Part shown: positions 46,523 through 49,304 of the stretch, piece after piece
How positions within the stretch are numbered: position 1 is the first letter of the stretch
Layout: each line of letters starts with the position of its first letter
Assembly: GCF_000720485.1 (NCBI RefSeq)
Contig: NZ_JOAX01000043.1
Coordinates: 1 to 49,304 of the forward strand
DNA length: 49,304 nt
Reading direction: 5' to 3'
From: Streptomyces ochraceiscleroticus
GTDB lineage: Bacteria; Actinomycetota; Actinomycetes; Streptomycetales; Streptomycetaceae
Notes under the pieces: generated by a model
Seen by the model: the letters and a program-made list of their open reading frames with translations, nothing else
What the model was told of the DNA's origin: nothing
Database searches by the model: none
Program-made: the position numbers and the translations under genes

Positions 46523-47983
46523 TCAGCGGCTGACAGACTCCGCCAGGGCGGCGAGGCGGCGCTGTACGTCGTCGCGGGCGCCGCTCCTGCCGGGCACCCG
46601 GCTCCGGAGGTTCGCGAGTTCCACGCCCAGCTTCCGGACCTCCTCGCCGTTGCTGACCTGGTGCCAGCAGTGGTGGGCACGGTCGACGGCGGCCGTGACC
46701 TCGGGGTCCGTCTCGCTCTGCCCGCCGGCCAGCCGGACGTGCGCGGACCGCATCCACAGCCCGCTCGCCCGCACCGGCTCGTCGGCCTGCCGGGCCAGCT
46801 CCGCCTGTACCTCGATCCAGTGCACCGCCTCCGGGGACACCGGCCCGTGGCTCCGGAGGGCGGCCTGCTCCCAGGCCGCGGCCATCGCGGCGGCCTCCCC
46901 GTGCCGCCCGGCCGCCGCCGCGGCGAACACGGCATGGTGCGGATCGACGGCAGGCGCCGCACTGGGCACCGGGGGTATGGCGGCCACCACGGGAATCGGC
47001 GGCTGGGCGGGCTGCGTGGGCTGGGCCGGCACCGGAGCGGGCGCGGGAGCCTGCACGGGCGCGGGCGCGGGAGCCGGGGCGGGCGCGGGCGCCGCAGCGG
47101 GCTCCGACGCAGGTTCCGAAGCGGGCACAGGCGCCGGTGCAGACGCCGGAGCGGGCGCGGGAGCCGGAGCAGGCGCGGCCGCGGACGGCGCCGCCACCGC
47201 CCCAGCAGCCGGTGCAGCCACAGCCCCAGGACCCGGCGCAGGAACCGGCCCAGGAACCGGCCCGGGGCCCGGACTCGGTACCGGTACCGGCGTCTGCGCC
47301 CCCGTCCCCGCTCGCTCCGGCGTCAGCCACAACGTCACCCCACCGTCCAGCCCCGCCTCCCGCAGCGCCCACCCGTGCAACTCGTCCGCACCGGGCCGCG
47401 CGGCCGCCGCCCCCGCTCCCGTCTCCGCCACCGCCCGCAACACCCGCGCCAGGGCATGCGTGTACGCCGGCGTGAGCCGGTGCTTCTTGTCGCTCCGCTG
47501 CACCGTGCCGTAGAGCTGGAACGGTCCGCCCAGCGAGAGCTTCCCCGCGCCCAGGTCGTGCCAGACCTCCGGCCCGGCCGCCAGGTCGGCCAGTACCGTC
47601 GTACTGCCCGGCGGTCGGTGCTGCAGCTCCGCGGCGAGCCAGTGCCACGGCAGCGCCGTGTACCGGACCGTGCGGGGCACGGTCCGGGCCAGTGCCAGAT
47701 GCGGCTTGCCCTGTCGCGCGTCGACCTGGATGTGCCCCGCGACGTAGACCAGCAGCGGCCCGTCGACGGCGGCCGCGGTGCGGATGTGGGTCAGTACCGT
47801 GTTCGGGTCGTCCGGGTTCGCCAACTGCACGGCGCTGGCGTACGGAGCGCCCACGAGCCGCGCCGGCGGAACGGCCGCCAACTGCGGCAGCGCGGCGGTC
47901 GCCGGGAGCGGCCGGCGCACCGGCGGATCGGCGGCAATCAGCAGGGCGTAGCCAGGAGCGGTCGGTGCGGTGCTGATTGCCAT
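46523..47983 (-). CDS. Pro/Ala-linker protein with a degenerate caspase-like N-terminal domain
   Basis: This 486-residue protein has three parts. Residues about 1-220 look like a worn caspase-type fold: YALLIAADPP at the start, LLVYVAGHIQVD where active relatives have a catalytic His in GHG, and STTVLADLAAGPEVW where they have a Cys; here the His remains and the Cys is absent. Residues about 235-345 are a Pro/Ala/Val low-complexity linker. Residues about 350-486 are helical (AAAGRHGEAAAMAAAWEQAA). ATG 47983 begins MAISTAPTAPGYA. Function unknown; a scaffold or sensor is possible. The caspase reading is tentative. Confidence 0.65.
   Translation of the reverse strand: MAISTAPTAPGYALLIAADPPVRRPLPATAALPQLAAVPPARLVGAPYASAVQLANPDDPNTVLTHIRTAAAVDGPLLVYVAGHIQVDARQGKPHLALARTVPRTVRYTALPWHWLAAELQHRPPGSTTVLADLAAGPEVWHDLGAGKLSLGGPFQLYGTVQRSDKKHRLTPAYTHALARVLRAVAETGAGAAAARPGADELHGWALREAGLDGGVTLWLTPERAGTGAQTPVPVPSPGPGPVPGPVPAPGPGAVAAPAAGAVAAPSAAAPAPAPAPAPASAPAPVPASEPASEPAAAPAPAPAPAPAPVQAPAPAPVPAQPTQPAQPPIPVVAAIPPVPSAAPAVDPHHAVFAAAAAGRHGEAAAMAAAWEQAALRSHGPVSPEAVHWIEVQAELARQADEPVRASGLWMRSAHVRLAGGQSETDPEVTAAVDRAHHCWHQVSNGEEVRKLGVELANLRSRVPGRSGARDDVQRRLAALAESVSR
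46960..47290 (-). repeat. Low-complexity Pro/Ala-coding tract
   Basis: GC-rich repeats of short units such as GCGCCGGCGCC-like triplets encode a long alternating Pro/Ala linker with some Val and Ser. The tract is prone to slippage and assembly error. Confidence 0.8.
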
Positions 47984-48075
47984 ACCGAGCACGGTAACCG
48001 GCCGCCCTCCTGGTACGCATGGGATAGCGGCGCAAAGGTTCGAAAACCGGTAGCAAGTGACGCCGCTACGGCCCC

Positions 48076-48705
48076 TCAGTGGCCGCGCGCGATCCATTCT
48101 TCCAGGTGCGGTGCCTCGTCCCCGATGGTCGTCGGGTCTCCGTGCCCGGTGAGCACCTTCGTCTGCGGCGGCAGGGTCAGCAGCCGTTTCCGGATCGACT
48201 CGACGATGGTCGGGAAGTCCGAGAACGACCGCCCGGTCGCGCCGGGTCCGCCCTGGAAGAGCGTGTCCCCGCTGAAGACGACGCCGAGGTCGGGCGCGTG
48301 GAAGCAGACCGCGCCGGGCGCGTGCCCCGGCGTGTGCAGCACGGTCAGATCCGTACCGGCGATGGTCAGCACCTGCCCGTCCGTCAGCTCCCGGTCCGGA
48401 GGGCTGCCCGGATAGGTCAGCTTCCACAGCGGCAGGTCGTCCGGATGAAGGTGGATCATGGCGCCGGTACGGGACGCCAGCGCGGGCGCCGCGTCGATGT
48501 GGTCGTCGTGCGCGTGCGTACAGAGCACCGCACGCAGCCGCCGCCCGCCGAGCGCCACGAGGATGGCATCGGCATCGTGCGCGGCATCGATGACCACCGC
48601 TTCCTCATCGTCCCCGACGATCCACACATTGTTGTCCACCTCCCACGTCCCGCCATCGAGGGAGAACGTCCCGGAGGTGACCAGGTGCTCGATGCGTGCC
48701 GCCAT
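48076..48705 (-). CDS. MBL-fold metallo-hydrolase
   Basis: This 209-residue metallo-beta-lactamase-fold hydrolase has the dinuclear metal motif THAHDDHID (about residues 63-71), with LHTPGHAPGAVCF, FSGDTLF and LTGHGDPTTIGDE supplying the other ligands. In Streptomyces such proteins usually follow S-(hydroxymethyl)mycothiol dehydrogenase, where they may hydrolyse the formyl-mycothiol product. ATG 48705 overlaps the dehydrogenase stop (TGATG); GTG 48708 is an alternative start. The overlap implies a two-gene formaldehyde-detoxification operon. Confidence 0.92.
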   Translation of the reverse strand: MAARIEHLVTSGTFSLDGGTWEVDNNVWIVGDDEEAVVIDAAHDADAILVALGGRRLRAVLCTHAHDDHIDAAPALASRTGAMIHLHPDDLPLWKLTYPGSPPDRELTDGQVLTIAGTDLTVLHTPGHAPGAVCFHAPDLGVVFSGDTLFQGGPGATGRSFSDFPTIVESIRKRLLTLPPQTKVLTGHGDPTTIGDEAPHLEEWIARGH

Positions 48706-49304
48706 CACAGCACCACCACCGAGCGGAGAACGTCGCCTTCGTGCATCCGCGCGAGCTTGTAGGTCTCCGGACGGCCGACCGCCTCGATGACCACATCCGC
48801 GCCGAAACCGCCGGTCAGCTCGCGGATCGCCGCCACCGGATCGGCGGCCTTGGAATTCACCGAGTGCGTGGCGCCGATGGACAACGCCTTCTCCAGCTTC
48901 CGGTCGTCGATGTCCACCGCGATGATCTTCGCAGCACCCGCCAGCCGGGCGCCGGCAATCGCCGCGTCACCGACACCACCACAGCCGATCACCGCAACCG
49001 AGTCCCCACGCCCCACATTCCCGGTATTGATCGCCGCACCGATACCGGCCATCACCCCACACCCCAGCAGTCCTGCCACGGCGGGCGAGACGGCCGGGTC
49101 GACCTTGGTGCACTGGCCCGCCGCCACCAGCGTCTTCTCCGCGAACGCACCGATACCGAGGGCCGGAGACAGCTCCGTACCGTCCGTCAGCGTCATCTTC
49201 TGCTTGGCGTTGTGCGTATCGAAGCAGTACTGCGGACGCCCCCGCAGACACGCCCGGCACTGCCCGCACACCGCACGCCAATTCAGAATGACGAAGTCGC
49301 CGGG
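48705..49304 (-). pseudogene. S-(hydroxymethyl)mycothiol dehydrogenase, C-terminal part with internal deletion
   Basis: The frame enters from the right edge at PGDFVILNW and carries the cysteine cluster, then [21 protein letters not shown], the Rossmann motif [20 protein letters not shown] and [13 protein letters not shown]. At about 48753-48758 it jumps directly from ETYK to [15 protein letters not shown], the normal extreme C-terminus. Relatives have roughly 80 further residues there, covering the rest of the cofactor domain and part of the catalytic domain. The loss is in frame, so a protein could still be made, but it would hardly fold as an active dehydrogenase. Whether this is a real deletion or a collapsed repeat in assembly cannot be told here. 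Its stop overlaps the MBL-fold hydrolase start. Confidence 0.8.
49207..49304. repeat. Right copy of the 98-bp terminal direct repeat
   Basis: These last 98 bases equal bases 1-98 exactly. If the ends are joined, the unit length is 49,206 bp and the dehydrogenase frame continues without a break, giving a 279-codon gene. Confidence 0.97.

Noticed and set aside
46960..47290. A CRISPR-like or satellite array
   Set aside because: The repeats are short codon-level Pro/Ala units inside a reading frame, with no regular spacers.

Overview
The window reads as a piece of a Streptomyces (or close relative) chromosome. GC is very high with strongly GC-biased third codon positions, many genes start at GTG, TTA codons are very rare, and a mycothiol-dependent dehydrogenase and a leucine-rich leuA leader of the actinomycete type are present. 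About 40 protein genes are annotated. No rRNA, tRNA, CRISPR array, transposase or integrase was seen.

Layout. (1) 0-9.4 kb: the N-terminal part of an S-(hydroxymethyl)mycothiol dehydrogenase gene cut by the left edge, a LysR regulator, and a catabolic set (YtcJ-type amidohydrolase, aldehyde dehydrogenase, class I glutamine-amidotransferase-like hydrolase, MarR regulator, amino-acid/amine permease) resembling polyamine use, followed by dusB. (2) 9.5-25.7 kb: accessory genes. These are an EmrB/QacA-type MFS pump, an XRE regulator divergent from a second MFS pump, an aldo/keto reductase behind a matched pair of inverted-repeat sites, a TetR regulator, and then the most unusual locus: a four-EF-hand calcium-binding protein, a 1,759-residue 6-methylsalicylic-acid-synthase-like iterative polyketide synthase (KS-AT-DH-KR-ACP), a LuxE/PaaK-like acyl-activating enzyme, and an 884-residue fusion of a LuxC-like acyl reductase with a complete cytochrome P450. 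(3) 25.7-46.4 kb: mostly a conserved core block: glyS, a zinc ABC importer with zur, uppS, recO, leuA with its attenuator, an M4 protease with an emfourin-type inhibitor, era, corC/hlyC-like, ybeY, phoH, then a PfkB kinase divergent from a GH4 glycosidase. (4) 46.5-49.3 kb: a Pro/Ala-linker protein, an MBL-fold hydrolase, and the C-terminal part of a mycothiol dehydrogenase gene cut by the right edge.

How the main locus may work (inference): the PKS would build an aromatic or partly reduced acyl chain on its own ACP; the LuxE-like enzyme would activate the acid; the LuxC half would reduce it to an aldehyde; the tethered P450 would oxidise that product or its precursor. The PKS and the LuxC-P450 gene each carry a single in-frame TTA codon, so both may depend on the bldA tRNA and switch on with development.

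The first 98 bases of the window are identical to the last 98, in the same orientation and the same frame of the dehydrogenase gene. The sequence therefore behaves like a contig that closes on itself (about 49,206 bp), or like a segment bounded by two near-identical gene copies. The right-hand copy also appears to lack roughly 80 internal codons. Because glyS, era and leuA lie inside, a true free circle is unlikely, and an assembly loop or duplicated gene is the simpler reading.
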